A stretch of 42,007 bases of DNA from RGIG8748 sp045532255 (GTDB lineage: Bacteria > Bacillota > Clostridia > UMGS1810): positions 1-42,007 of the forward strand of contig JAZSFO010000043.1 in NCBI GenBank assembly GCA_045532255.1, written 5' to 3'. Below, piece after piece: positions 14,433-22,532 of this stretch (position 1 is the first letter of the stretch; every line of letters begins with the position of its first letter). The position numbers were made by a program, and so were the translations under genes. The notes beneath the pieces were generated by a model that did no database searches, was not told where the DNA came from, and saw only the letters and a list, made by a program, of their open reading frames with translations.

Positions 14433-14720
14433 GAAATCCGCAAAAAGCAACAGATTGGATACCCTCTGCTGTGCGCTCGTACGATATGCGTTATCCCGTA
14501 GCACACGCCTTATGAATTTTGGGACAAAACATTTGACCCAAATCAAAGTAAAAATTCCGTAAAATCGACGGAATCAAATTACCGCTGCTGTCCGTCGATT
14601 TTAGCGATGCCTCGCTCTGAGTGAGCGTGTCAGCGCGGCGGTATTTTTAATTTAGATTTGGGGCGGATGTTCCCGAAATTCATACCAAGTGTGATATGGG
14701 ATATCGTATAGCGGACGAAG
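14433..14720 (+). repeat. Fold-back dispersed repeat, copy 1 (core)
   Basis: The stretch aligns with 25723-26010 without net insertion or deletion and at high identity (long identical runs around TGTGCGCTCGTACGATATGCG and AAATCAAAGTAAAAATTCCG). It contains inverted arms of its own: AAAATCGACGGA near 14562 against TCCGTCGATTTT near 14590, and TATGAATTTTGGG near 14511 against CCCGAAATTCATA near 14672. There is no open reading frame of note. The end sequences of the full copy are not clear here, so this copy looks truncated or decayed. Confidence 0.85.
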
Positions 14721-14802
14721 CAATTGTTTTAATCAGACTTATTCATAAGATGTTCATTCAACATAAAATTACAAAAAATACTGCTCTTTTTTTATTTGCC
14801 TA

Positions 14803-14831
14803 TTGACAGAGAAATAAAATGATATTATAAT
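14803..14831 (+). promoter_or_regulatory. Sigma-A promoter of the regulator-potABCD operon
   Basis: TTGACA (14803-14808), 17 nt, TATAAT (14826-14831): full consensus. Such a strong promoter suggests control by repression. Confidence 0.92.
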
Positions 14832-14848
14832 AGTTTCTGTATGTAAGG

Positions 14849-14865
14849 GTTTAGTTTAACTAAAC
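14849..14865 (+). promoter_or_regulatory. Probable operator of the XRE-cupin regulator
   Basis: GTTTAGTTTAACTAAAC is a perfect 17-nt palindrome starting about 11 nt after the expected transcription start. The half-site ACTAAACTTT occurs again at 14897-14906. Its placement just downstream of a consensus promoter and before a helix-turn-helix gene suggests an autorepressor site (inference). Confidence 0.65.
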
Positions 14866-14990
14866 TTTCGCCTTACTAATAAAAACTAACACAAATACTA
14901 AACTTTTTATTTGAAAATCCAAAACTTTTTGACACTGAAAGGAGGCGACAAATACCCTTCCGTCACAGTACGGCAGGATATTTGACCCAC

Positions 14991-15530
14991 ATGGAAATCG
15001 GAAGTAAACTCAAGAGACTCCGCATAAAAAACAATCTTACTCAAGAGGAGCTTGCAGACCGTTGCGAGCTGTCAAAGGGATTTATATCACAGATTGAGCG
15101 TGATCTTGCATCTCCGTCTATCTCCACTCTGTCGGACCTTTTGCAATGTCTGGGTACGGACCTCAAGGATTTTTTTAATGATGCTCAGGACAATAATGTG
15201 GTATTTACCAAGGAAGATGTTTTCATCAAGGAAAACAAAGAAGAAAAGAGCATTGTTAACTGGATAGTGCCCAATTCCCAGAAGCATACGATGGAGCCTA
15301 TCATAATTACTCTTCTTCCCGGGGGTACATCGTATCTTGATGACCCGCACGAGGGCGAGGAATTTGGTTTTGTGCTGTCAGGAAGCATTACGCTTTACCT
15401 CGGAAGCGACAAATACCGTGTCAAAAAGCATGAGAGCTTTTACTACAAGACCAACCAGGCACATCATATTGTTAATAACGGCAAGACAACTGCAACGGTG
15501 CTTTGGGTATCTACACCGCCCAACTTTTGA
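14991..15530 (+). CDS. XRE-family regulator with cupin domain (PuuR-like)
   Basis: A helix-turn-helix (about residues 3-57: IGSKLKRLRIKNNLTQEELADRCELSKGFISQIERDLASPSISTL) is followed by a C-terminal cupin (about 105-178) with PHEGEEFGFVLSGSI and SFYYKTNQAHHIVNN. This HTH-cupin type commonly regulates polyamine or amino-acid genes, with the ligand in the cupin. It is the first gene of the potABCD operon, as in many Bacillota, so it probably senses polyamine and controls its uptake. The start is uncertain: the frame also allows TTG at 14982, neither start has an ideal ribosome site, and GGAGG lies far upstream at 14941. About 179 residues from 14991. Confidence 0.9.
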   Translation: MEIGSKLKRLRIKNNLTQEELADRCELSKGFISQIERDLASPSISTLSDLLQCLGTDLKDFFNDAQDNNVVFTKEDVFIKENKEEKSIVNWIVPNSQKHTMEPIIITLLPGGTSYLDDPHEGEEFGFVLSGSITLYLGSDKYRVKKHESFYYKTNQAHHIVNNGKTTATVLWVSTPPNF

Positions 15531-15554
15531 TATATTATTGAAAGGAGACAGTCT

Positions 15555-16592
15555 ATGGAACATCTTATTGAACTCAAAAATCTGTGCAAGAGCTTTGATG
15601 ACACTCAGGTGCTGAGCGACATCAATTTATATATAGACAAAAACGAGTTTGTTACACTTCTGGGACCAAGCGGTTGCGGTAAATCCACCATACTCAGAAT
15701 TATTGGCGGATTTGAAGCTCCCGACTCGGGCGATGTAATATTTGAGGGCAAGAGTATTCTTAATACACCGCCCTACGAGAGAACAGTAAATACTGTCTTT
15801 CAGAAATATGCTCTGTTTCCGCACCTCAATGTAGCGGACAATATAGCATTCGGACTCAAGCTCAAAAATGCCGATAAGAAAGAAATTCAAAAAAAGGTTA
15901 CAGATATACTGGAGCTTGTCAACCTCAAGGGTTATGAAAAACGCAGTATAAATGCACTCTCGGGCGGTCAGCAGCAGAGGGTTGCTATTGCAAGGGCACT
16001 TGTAAATGAGCCGTCCGTGCTTCTGCTTGACGAACCGCTTGCCGCGCTTGACCTAAAGCTCAGACAGGCGATGCAGCTCGAGCTTAAGAATATGCAAAAG
16101 GAACTTGGAATAACCTTTATATATGTAACTCATGATCAGGAGGAAGCCCTCACCATGTCCGATACGGTTGTGGTTATGAAGGAAGGCACAATTCAGCAGA
16201 TAGGAAAGCCTACAGATATATACAACGAACCCGTAAATGCTTATGTTGCGGATTTCATAGGTAAGAGTAATATCGTCTCCTCGGTCATGAAGGATGACTT
16301 ACTTGTAAATATCGAGGGTGTGGACTTTGAATGTGTTGACAAGGGATTTGGAAGAGACTGCTCTGTAGATGTGGTTGTCCGTCCCGAAGACATATATCTC
16401 GTTGAACCCGACAAGGGTAAACTTAAGGGAACGGTTGAGAGTGCAATTTTCAAGGGCGTTCACTATGAAATGTGTGTTCATACAGAGGGCGGAGGAAAGT
16501 GGCTTGTTCACGACACAACTCTTTTCCCTGCGGGTACAGAGGTCGGAATTCTTGTAAAGCCCTTTGATATCCATGTAATGAACAAGTCTTGA
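15555..16592 (+). CDS. potA: Spermidine/putrescine ABC transporter ATP-binding protein
   Basis: The 345-residue ATPase powers polyamine import. Walker A is GPSGCGKST (37-45), the signature LSGGQ is at 135-139, and Walker B LLLDEP is near 157-161 with the switch histidine in VTHDQEEA. The C-terminal TOBE domain (about 270-340) is typical of PotA/FbpC-type ATPases. GAAAGGAG precedes the ATG. It lies 24 nt after the regulator and its stop is followed within 15 nt by potB. Assignment to polyamines rests on the whole operon and the PotD protein. Confidence 0.96.
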   Translation: MEHLIELKNLCKSFDDTQVLSDINLYIDKNEFVTLLGPSGCGKSTILRIIGGFEAPDSGDVIFEGKSILNTPPYERTVNTVFQKYALFPHLNVADNIAFGLKLKNADKKEIQKKVTDILELVNLKGYEKRSINALSGGQQQRVAIARALVNEPSVLLLDEPLAALDLKLRQAMQLELKNMQKELGITFIYVTHDQEEALTMSDTVVVMKEGTIQQIGKPTDIYNEPVNAYVADFIGKSNIVSSVMKDDLLVNIEGVDFECVDKGFGRDCSVDVVVRPEDIYLVEPDKGKLKGTVESAIFKGVHYEMCVHTEGGGKWLVHDTTLFPAGTEVGILVKPFDIHVMNKS

Positions 16593-16606
16593 TAAGGAGG
16601 GATAGC

Positions 16607-17455
16607 ATGTATAAGAAGTCTCTTGCATATCCCCATCTTGCGTGGATGCTTGTTTTTGTGCTTGTACCCATGGTAATAATCCTTCTTTACAGCATAAATA
16701 TTCTTACACCAAACGGTACGGGGGATTTTTCTCTAAGTAATTACACAAAGCTCTTTGCTGATACTCTGTATTTAAGAACCTTTGGATATTCGCTGTGGAT
16801 AGCACTTCTCAGTACTGTTTTCTGTCTGGGACTCGGATATCCTGTTGCATACATACTTGCCAGCAGAGAAAGAGAGCGTCAAAAAAAGGGTAAGAAAAGC
16901 AGTACCATGTTTCTGCTTTTTGTCATGCCTATGTGGATGAACATGATGCTCAGAACATACTCATGGCTTACAATTCTGGAGACAAACGGACTTCTCAACA
17001 CGGTTTTGAGATTTCTGGGTCTTCCTGATGTCAATATTTTGTACACAACGGGAGCTGTAATACTCGGCATGGTATATGACTTTATACCCTTTATGATACT
17101 TCCTATATACACGGTGCTTATCAAGATAGATTCGAGCATCAAGGAAGCTGCCGAGGACCTTGGGGCAAATCCCCTAAGGGTATTTATTAAGGTTACAGTT
17201 CCCATGAGTCTTCCGGGTGTGGTTTCGGGAATAACCATGGTTTTCCTGCCGTCAATTACAACCTTCTATATATCAAACATATTTGGCGGAGGCCATACAA
17301 TGCTTGTGGGTAACCTCATAGAAAGGCAGTTTCTCGGAGCAAGCGACTGGGGCTACGGCTCGGCAATGGCTATAGTTATGATGATTCTCATGTTCTTCTC
17401 TATGGGAATTATGAATCTTTTTAACAAAGGAAACAAACAGATGGATATATTCTGA
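16607..17455 (+). CDS. potB: Spermidine/putrescine ABC transporter permease
   Basis: This integral membrane permease of about 282 residues has six predicted helices and the binding-protein-dependent EAA motif (EAAEDLGANPLRVFIKVTVPMSLPGV, about residues 184-209) that docks on PotA. AAGGAGG at 16594-16600 decides for ATG 16607; the frame opens earlier at 16589 but without a site. The gene runs in the operon potA-potB-potC-potD. Confidence 0.95.
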   Translation: MYKKSLAYPHLAWMLVFVLVPMVIILLYSINILTPNGTGDFSLSNYTKLFADTLYLRTFGYSLWIALLSTVFCLGLGYPVAYILASRERERQKKGKKSSTMFLLFVMPMWMNMMLRTYSWLTILETNGLLNTVLRFLGLPDVNILYTTGAVILGMVYDFIPFMILPIYTVLIKIDSSIKEAAEDLGANPLRVFIKVTVPMSLPGVVSGITMVFLPSITTFYISNIFGGGHTMLVGNLIERQFLGASDWGYGSAMAIVMMILMFFSMGIMNLFNKGNKQMDIF

Positions 17456-17473
17456 CAGGGGTGAGACGGTAAA

Positions 17474-18277
17474 TTGAAAGGAAAATTACGAAAATTTTTT
17501 GAAAGCATATATCTCTACAGTATATTTATGTTTCTGTATGTACCGATAGCGGTGCTTATGGTCTTTTCCTTTAATGAATCAAAATCCAGAGGAGTTTGGG
17601 GCGGATTTTCGCTTAAGTGGTATGCAGAGATGCTTAACGATTCTTCTCTTATGTCTGCACTTTCCACTACTCTTATTGTCGGTGTTCTGTCGGCGGTGAT
17701 ATCCTGCGTCATAGGAACAGCCGCAGCAATAGGAATACACGCCTTCAGAAAGAAAAGGCTCAGAAACTTTATAAATACAGTTACAAATCTTCCCATGGTC
17801 AGCAGTGAGCTTGTAATCGGTGTTTCGCTTATGATGCTTTTCATAGTGCTGAGGATTCCCAGCGGTATTGTTACCATGCTTCTTGCACATATCACATTCA
17901 ATATTCCGTATGTGATACTCTCTGTCACGCCCAAGCTCATTCAGCTTGACAACAATCTTTATGAAGCGGCGGTTGACCTGGGTGCAAGACCCTGGGAAGC
18001 ATTCAAGAAGGTCGTTCTTCCCGAAATAATGCCGGGTATAATTACAGGTCTTCTTATGGCATTTACCCTGTCGATAGACGATTTTGTAATCAGCTTCTTT
18101 ACGACGGGCAACGGAGTGAGCAATCTTTCCATTTATGTATATACCACGGCAAAGAGACTCAATCCGAAAATCAATGCACTTTCTACCGTTATGTTTCTTG
18201 TGATAATGCTTTTGCTTTTTGTAATAAACAAGCGGACTTCCAAGGACAAAGTAATTGACACGGAGGTATTCAAATGA
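17474..18277 (+). CDS. potC: Spermidine/putrescine ABC transporter permease
   Basis: A 267-residue partner permease with the EAA loop EAAVDLGARPWEAFKKVVLPEIMPG (about 175-199) and six hydrophobic segments. It starts with TTG at 17474, preceded by GGGGTGAG; no ATG is in a suitable position. The gene overlaps potD by four bases (ATGA), indicating translational coupling. Confidence 0.95.
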   Translation: MKGKLRKFFESIYLYSIFMFLYVPIAVLMVFSFNESKSRGVWGGFSLKWYAEMLNDSSLMSALSTTLIVGVLSAVISCVIGTAAAIGIHAFRKKRLRNFINTVTNLPMVSSELVIGVSLMMLFIVLRIPSGIVTMLLAHITFNIPYVILSVTPKLIQLDNNLYEAAVDLGARPWEAFKKVVLPEIMPGIITGLLMAFTLSIDDFVISFFTTGNGVSNLSIYVYTTAKRLNPKINALSTVMFLVIMLLLFVINKRTSKDKVIDTEVFK

Positions 18278-19314
18278 TGAAAAAGATTTTAGCAGTTATT
18301 CTCTCCCTTGGGCTTCTTGCATCGCTTTTTACAGGCTGTGAGAAGAAGACAACAATATATGTGTATAATGTAGGCGATTATATAGACGAAGAAGTAATTT
18401 CGCTTTTTGAGAAGGAGTATCCCGAAATCAAGGTAAATTACGAGACCTTTTATGCCAACGAGGAAATGCACGCAAAGGTTATGAGCGGAAGAACCGCATA
18501 TGATGTGGTGTTCCCGTCCGATTATATGGTAGAGCGTATGATAAAGGAGGGAATGCTCAACAAAATCAATCTTGATAATATTCCCAACTACAAAAATATA
18601 GGCGAGCAGTACAAAAATCATTCCTATGACCCCAAGGCAGAATACAGCGTTCCGTATATGTGGGGAACGATGGGCATACTATACAACGAGGATATGGTTG
18701 ATAAGGAGGATGTAAAGAGCTGGCAGGCAATATTTGACGAAAAGTATAAGGGCGAAATCTTTATGCTCGATTCCGAAAGGGATATGATATCCATAACCTT
18801 AAAGAGCCTTGGTTATTCCATGAACAGCACAAGCGACAAGGAGCTTAAAGAGGCAGAAAAAGCACTCATTAAGCAAAAACCGCTTGTAAAGGCATATTGC
18901 GGAGACGAGGTCAAGGACAAGATGATAGCAGGAGAGGGTGCGATGACTATCGCATGGTCAGGCGATGCTTTCTACTGCATGGAGCTTAATGACTCGCTCG
19001 CATACTCTGTGCCCGAGGAAGGCTCTAACCTGTGGTTTGACAGCATGGTAATTCCAAACACAAGCCGTCACCAGAAGGAAGCGGAGCTTTTTATAGACTT
19101 CATGTGCAGACCCGAAATTGCAAAGATGAATGCAGAATATATAGGTTATTCCACAGCGAATGAGGAGGCAAGAAAGCTTCTCAGTGAGGATGTAAAAAAC
19201 AATCCCCTGCGCTATCCCGATATATCAAAGGCTGACAATCTTGAGGTATTTGCCTACGATCCCGAGCTTGTAAAGAAGCATACGGATATATGGAGCAGGG
19301 TAAAGGTTAATTAA
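18274..19314 (+). CDS. potD: Polyamine-binding lipoprotein
   Basis: The 346-residue protein starts with a lipoprotein signal (MMKKILAVILSLGLLASLFTGC, Cys22 as anchor). It then follows the PotD fold: IYVYNVGDYIDEEVISLFEKEYPEIKVNYETF, AYDVVFPSDYMVERM, VPYMWGTMGILYN, MTIAWSGDAF and WFDSMVIPNTS. It captures spermidine or putrescine outside the membrane and hands it to PotBC. GGAGG precedes its ATG within the end of potC. No obvious terminator follows; acpP has its own promoter. Confidence 0.95.
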   Translation: MMKKILAVILSLGLLASLFTGCEKKTTIYVYNVGDYIDEEVISLFEKEYPEIKVNYETFYANEEMHAKVMSGRTAYDVVFPSDYMVERMIKEGMLNKINLDNIPNYKNIGEQYKNHSYDPKAEYSVPYMWGTMGILYNEDMVDKEDVKSWQAIFDEKYKGEIFMLDSERDMISITLKSLGYSMNSTSDKELKEAEKALIKQKPLVKAYCGDEVKDKMIAGEGAMTIAWSGDAFYCMELNDSLAYSVPEEGSNLWFDSMVIPNTSRHQKEAELFIDFMCRPEIAKMNAEYIGYSTANEEARKLLSEDVKNNPLRYPDISKADNLEVFAYDPELVKKHTDIWSRVKVN

Positions 19315-19329
19315 AAAAACACAAAATGC

Positions 19330-19358
19330 TTGCATTTTTGTTATATACAATATATACT
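19330..19358 (+). promoter_or_regulatory. Sigma-A promoter of acpP-rnc
   Basis: TTGCAT (19330-19335), 17 nt, TATACT (19353-19358). AAGGAGGTG follows at 19372-19380. Confidence 0.75.
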
Positions 19359-19386
19359 ATTATATATTGTTAAGGAGGTGAAATGT

Positions 19387-19614
19387 ATGGAGTTTGATAA
19401 GATTAAGGAAATTCTTGTAGACCAGCTTAATGTTGATGAGGCTGATATTACAATGGACGCATCGTTTATTGATGACCTTGGTGCAGATTCTCTCGACATA
19501 GTAGAGCTTATTATGACTATGGAGGAGGAATTCGGTATCGAAATTCCCGAGGACGAGGTAGAAACACTTACAACCGTAGGTGCTGCAGTAGAATATATCA
19601 AAGCAAATTCATGA
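19387..19614 (+). CDS. acpP: Acyl carrier protein
   Basis: The 75-residue acidic protein carries growing fatty acids on phosphopantetheine. The attachment motif is GADSLD with Ser35, followed by the recognition helix IVELIMTMEEEFGIEIPEDE. AAGGAGGTG lies 6 nt before ATG 19387; an ATG at 19383 is out of frame. rnc follows 36 nt later, and linkage of acpP and rnc is conserved across many Bacillota. Confidence 0.97.
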   Translation: MEFDKIKEILVDQLNVDEADITMDASFIDDLGADSLDIVELIMTMEEEFGIEIPEDEVETLTTVGAAVEYIKANS

Positions 19615-19650
19615 TTTTATCCAAAATGAAGAAAGCACAAGGGGACTAAT

Positions 19651-20334
19651 ATGGCTGATATCAAGGAACTTGAAAAAAGTCTTGGCTATACCTTTGGGGA
19701 CAAGTCGCTTCTTAATAATGCTCTGGTTCATCCCTCATATCTCAATGAGAGAAATGTGGAGAGGATTTATTCAAATCAAAGACTTGAGTTTTTTGGAGAT
19801 TCGGTTTTGTCCTTGGCGGTAAGCGAATATATTTTTACTAATCTTAAGACATATCCCGAGGGAAGACTTACGGAGCTGAGAGCCAGACTTGTTTGCGAAA
19901 ATTCGCTTGCAAAAATGGCACGAAGGCTGAACCTGGGCGAATATCTGCTTCTTGGCAAGGGCGAGATAAAGTCGGGCGGAAGAGACCGCTCATCGACTCT
20001 TTCTGATGCCATGGAGGCGGTAATTGCAGCGGTGTATATAGACGGCGGGTATGAGTGTGCGAGAAAGCTTGTTATAGACAATCTTTTGAGTGACATAGAA
20101 GAATATACCGAGCTTAATACCGTGACCAATTACAAGTCCTGTCTTCAGGAGCTTGTGCAGTCCAGAGGAATGTCACTTGGTTACAAGGTCATAACAGAGA
20201 CGGGCCCCGAGCATGCCAAATGCTTTGAGGTATCTGCACTTGTAGACGGCAAGGAAATTGCCAGAGGTAAGGGAAGCAGTAAGAAAAAGGCTGAGCAGGA
20301 GGCTGCGCGTTTGGCGTACATTAAGTATATTTAG
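19651..20334 (+). CDS. rnc: Ribonuclease III
   Basis: A 227-residue double-strand-specific endonuclease. The signature NQRLEFFGDSV (43-53) carries catalytic acidic residues; the second acidic cluster is in STLSDAMEAVIAAVYIDGG (about 115-133). A C-terminal dsRNA-binding domain follows (about 155-225, YKSCLQELVQSRGMSLGYKV...ARGKGSSKKKAEQEAARLAY). It processes rRNA precursors and structured mRNAs; the pnp leader in this window would be a candidate substrate. Weak GGGG lies before the ATG, so expression may rely on coupling with acpP. Confidence 0.97.
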   Translation: MADIKELEKSLGYTFGDKSLLNNALVHPSYLNERNVERIYSNQRLEFFGDSVLSLAVSEYIFTNLKTYPEGRLTELRARLVCENSLAKMARRLNLGEYLLLGKGEIKSGGRDRSSTLSDAMEAVIAAVYIDGGYECARKLVIDNLLSDIEEYTELNTVTNYKSCLQELVQSRGMSLGYKVITETGPEHAKCFEVSALVDGKEIARGKGSSKKKAEQEAARLAYIKYI

Positions 20335-20339
20335 TGACA

Positions 20340-20376
20340 GGGGTCGATTTTAACATCGGCCCTTAAATTTTTAATA
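20340..20376 (+). terminator. Terminator after rnc
   Basis: GGGTCGAT (20341-20348) pairs with ATCGGCCC (20355-20362), including a T-G pair, followed by TTAAATTTTT. Confidence 0.7.
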
Positions 20377-20394
20377 CAAAACACAAAAAGCTTC

Positions 20395-20423
20395 TTGATA
20401 TATAAAGAAAAATTTAGTATACT
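20395..20423 (+). promoter_or_regulatory. Sigma-A promoter of the DUF1015 gene
   Basis: TTGATA (20395-20400), 17 nt, TATACT (20418-20423). Confidence 0.75.
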
Positions 20424-20457
20424 TAAATTAAATACAATATGCAAAGAAGGTAATATA

Positions 20458-21699
20458 ATGATTTTTTCAAAAGCTGATATACTTCTGCCGAAAAATGCAG
20501 ATATGAAAAGCTGGGCAGTTGTTGCCTGCGACCAATACACCTCGGAGCCTGAATACTGGGATGAGGCGGACAAAACTGCAGGAGACAGCCCCTCTGCGAT
20601 GAGGCTTATTCTTCCCGAGGTTTACCTTGAGGCGGATGATGTTTCGCATCGTATCTCGTCGCTTAACAAAAATATGCAGAAATATATTGATGACGGCGTT
20701 TTTGAAAGAACAGGAATGTGCTATATATATGTGGAAAGAACATTAAATAACGGCTCAGTGCGAAAGGGTATAGTCGGAGCTATAGACCTTGAGGAATATG
20801 ACTATTCCAAGGGAAGCACATCCAAAGTGCGTGCAACCGAAATGACGGTTGTTGAGAGAATTCCCCCCAGACTTAAGGTGAGGGAAAATGCACCCATAGA
20901 GCTTCCGCATATCATGATTCTTGTTGACAATCCCGAAAAGGATATAATAGAAGAGGTCGGAATGAGAAAGGACAGCTTCGAAAGACTGTATGACTTTGAC
21001 CTGATGATGAATTCGGGACATATTACAGGCTATAAGATAGATGAAGAAACCTCACACTATCTTGAGAACAAGCTTTGTGCACTCGACGACATAGAGCTGT
21101 TTAATTCAAGATACGGACTTAGCGAAAAAACTCCTCTTGTATATGCAATGGGTGATGGCAACCATTCTCTGGCAACAGCAAAGGAATATTATAACAAGGT
21201 TAAGGACAAAGTAATAGACGGTGATGTAAATCTTGCCCGCTATGCACTTTGCGAGCTTGTCAATCTGCATGATGCATCACTTGAGTTCGAAGCTATACAC
21301 AGAGTTGTTTTTGATGTTGATACTATAAACTTTGAAAACGCCCTTAAGGAAGTTGCCAATAAGGGTGAGGGAGAACAGAGCTTTGTACTCTGTCATAACG
21401 GTGAGGAAAGTGTATGGCATATCACAAACCCCACAGCCAATATAACTGTAGGGTCACTTCAGAACTTTATAGATGCTTATCTTAAGAAAGAAAAGGGCAA
21501 GGTGGATTACATACACGGAGAGGATGTAGTAAAGGAACTGTCATGCGGCAGGAACTACGGAATAATCCTCGAGGCAATGGATAAAAACGATCTTTTTAAG
21601 ACCGTTGCAATAGACGGAGCACTGCCCCGAAAGACATTTTCTATGGGTGAGGCATGCGACAAGAGATTTTATGTAGAGGCAAGACTTATCAAAGGATAA
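20458..21699 (+). CDS. DUF1015 family protein
   Basis: This 413-residue protein belongs to DUF1015, a widespread family often placed near serine biosynthesis genes but without settled biochemistry. Recognisable parts are WAVVACDQYTSEPEYW (about residues 20-35), a conserved basic stretch around YSKGSTSKVRATE, and YAMGDGNHSLATAKEYY (about 226-242), which looks like an active-site loop. AGAAGG precedes the ATG at 20458; the frame extends upstream to 20395, but that part overlaps the promoter. It stands as a single transcription unit and yebC has its own promoter. The product is probably cytosolic. Confidence 0.9.
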   Translation: MIFSKADILLPKNADMKSWAVVACDQYTSEPEYWDEADKTAGDSPSAMRLILPEVYLEADDVSHRISSLNKNMQKYIDDGVFERTGMCYIYVERTLNNGSVRKGIVGAIDLEEYDYSKGSTSKVRATEMTVVERIPPRLKVRENAPIELPHIMILVDNPEKDIIEEVGMRKDSFERLYDFDLMMNSGHITGYKIDEETSHYLENKLCALDDIELFNSRYGLSEKTPLVYAMGDGNHSLATAKEYYNKVKDKVIDGDVNLARYALCELVNLHDASLEFEAIHRVVFDVDTINFENALKEVANKGEGEQSFVLCHNGEESVWHITNPTANITVGSLQNFIDAYLKKEKGKVDYIHGEDVVKELSCGRNYGIILEAMDKNDLFKTVAIDGALPRKTFSMGEACDKRFYVEARLIKG

Positions 21700-21701
21700 T
21701 C

Positions 21702-21731
21702 TTGACAATAATGCAATATTTGGGGTATAAT
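21702..21731 (+). promoter_or_regulatory. Sigma-A promoter of yebC
   Basis: TTGACA (21702-21707), 18 nt, TATAAT (21726-21731), starting right after the stop of the DUF1015 gene. Confidence 0.85.
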
Positions 21732-21777
21732 ACATAGTTGGTACTTGATTAAAATCAAGATTAAGGAGGCAAAAAAT

Positions 21778-22500
21778 ATGTCAGGACATTCCAAGTGGAA
21801 TAATATAAAGCACAAGAAAGAAAAATCCGATGCCCAGAAAGCCAAGATATTTACAAAAATGGGCAGAGAAATAGCAGTTGCCGCAAAGGCAGGCGGTGCA
21901 GACCCCGAGGTAAACGGCAGACTCAAGGACGCTATTGCAAAGGCTCGTTCCTTCAACATGCCAAATGATAACATTCAGAGAGTTATCAAGAAAGCCGCAG
22001 GCGACCTCAACACCGACAACTATGAGGATATCACCTACGAGGGCTACGGCATAGGCGGAGTGGCGGTAATTGTAGAGACACTTACCGATAACAGAAACCG
22101 TACCGCAGGGGACTTAAGACACTATTTTGACAAGTTCGGCGGTAACCTCGGCACAAACGGCTCTGTAAGCTGGATGTTCGATACCAAGGGAATGATTATC
22201 GTAGCAAAGGGTAATGCAGACGAGGACACTCTTATGATGGATGCTCTTGACTGCGGTGCAGAGGACTTTAACGGCGAGGGCGAATTCTTTGAGATTTCCA
22301 CTTCTCCCGAGGACCTCGGAAGTGTAAGAGATGCACTTGAAGAAAAGGGCTATGTGTTTGAATCCGCAAGCGTGGAAAAGATACCCCAGAACACAATAAA
22401 GCTTACTGATGAGCACGATATTCTTATGATGGAGAAGCTTATAGAAAGTCTCGAAGACAACGATGATGTTCAGGAAATTTACCACAACTGGGAAGAGTAA
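21778..22500 (+). CDS. yebC: YebC/PmpR-family regulator / translation factor
   Basis: A 240-residue protein with the invariant start SGHSKWNNIKHKKEKSDAQKAKIFTK and the family motifs FNMPNDNIQRVIKKA and TDNRNRTAGDLRHYFDKFGGNLGTNGSVSWMF. YebC proteins were named transcriptional regulators; members have since been linked to relief of ribosome stalling at proline-rich stretches. AAGGAGG precedes the ATG. murA follows after 32 nt and is probably cotranscribed. Confidence 0.95.
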   Translation: MSGHSKWNNIKHKKEKSDAQKAKIFTKMGREIAVAAKAGGADPEVNGRLKDAIAKARSFNMPNDNIQRVIKKAAGDLNTDNYEDITYEGYGIGGVAVIVETLTDNRNRTAGDLRHYFDKFGGNLGTNGSVSWMFDTKGMIIVAKGNADEDTLMMDALDCGAEDFNGEGEFFEISTSPEDLGSVRDALEEKGYVFESASVEKIPQNTIKLTDEHDILMMEKLIESLEDNDDVQEIYHNWEE

Positions 22501-22532
22501 TTTTTCATAATCTCAAAAAGAGGAGGATTGTT

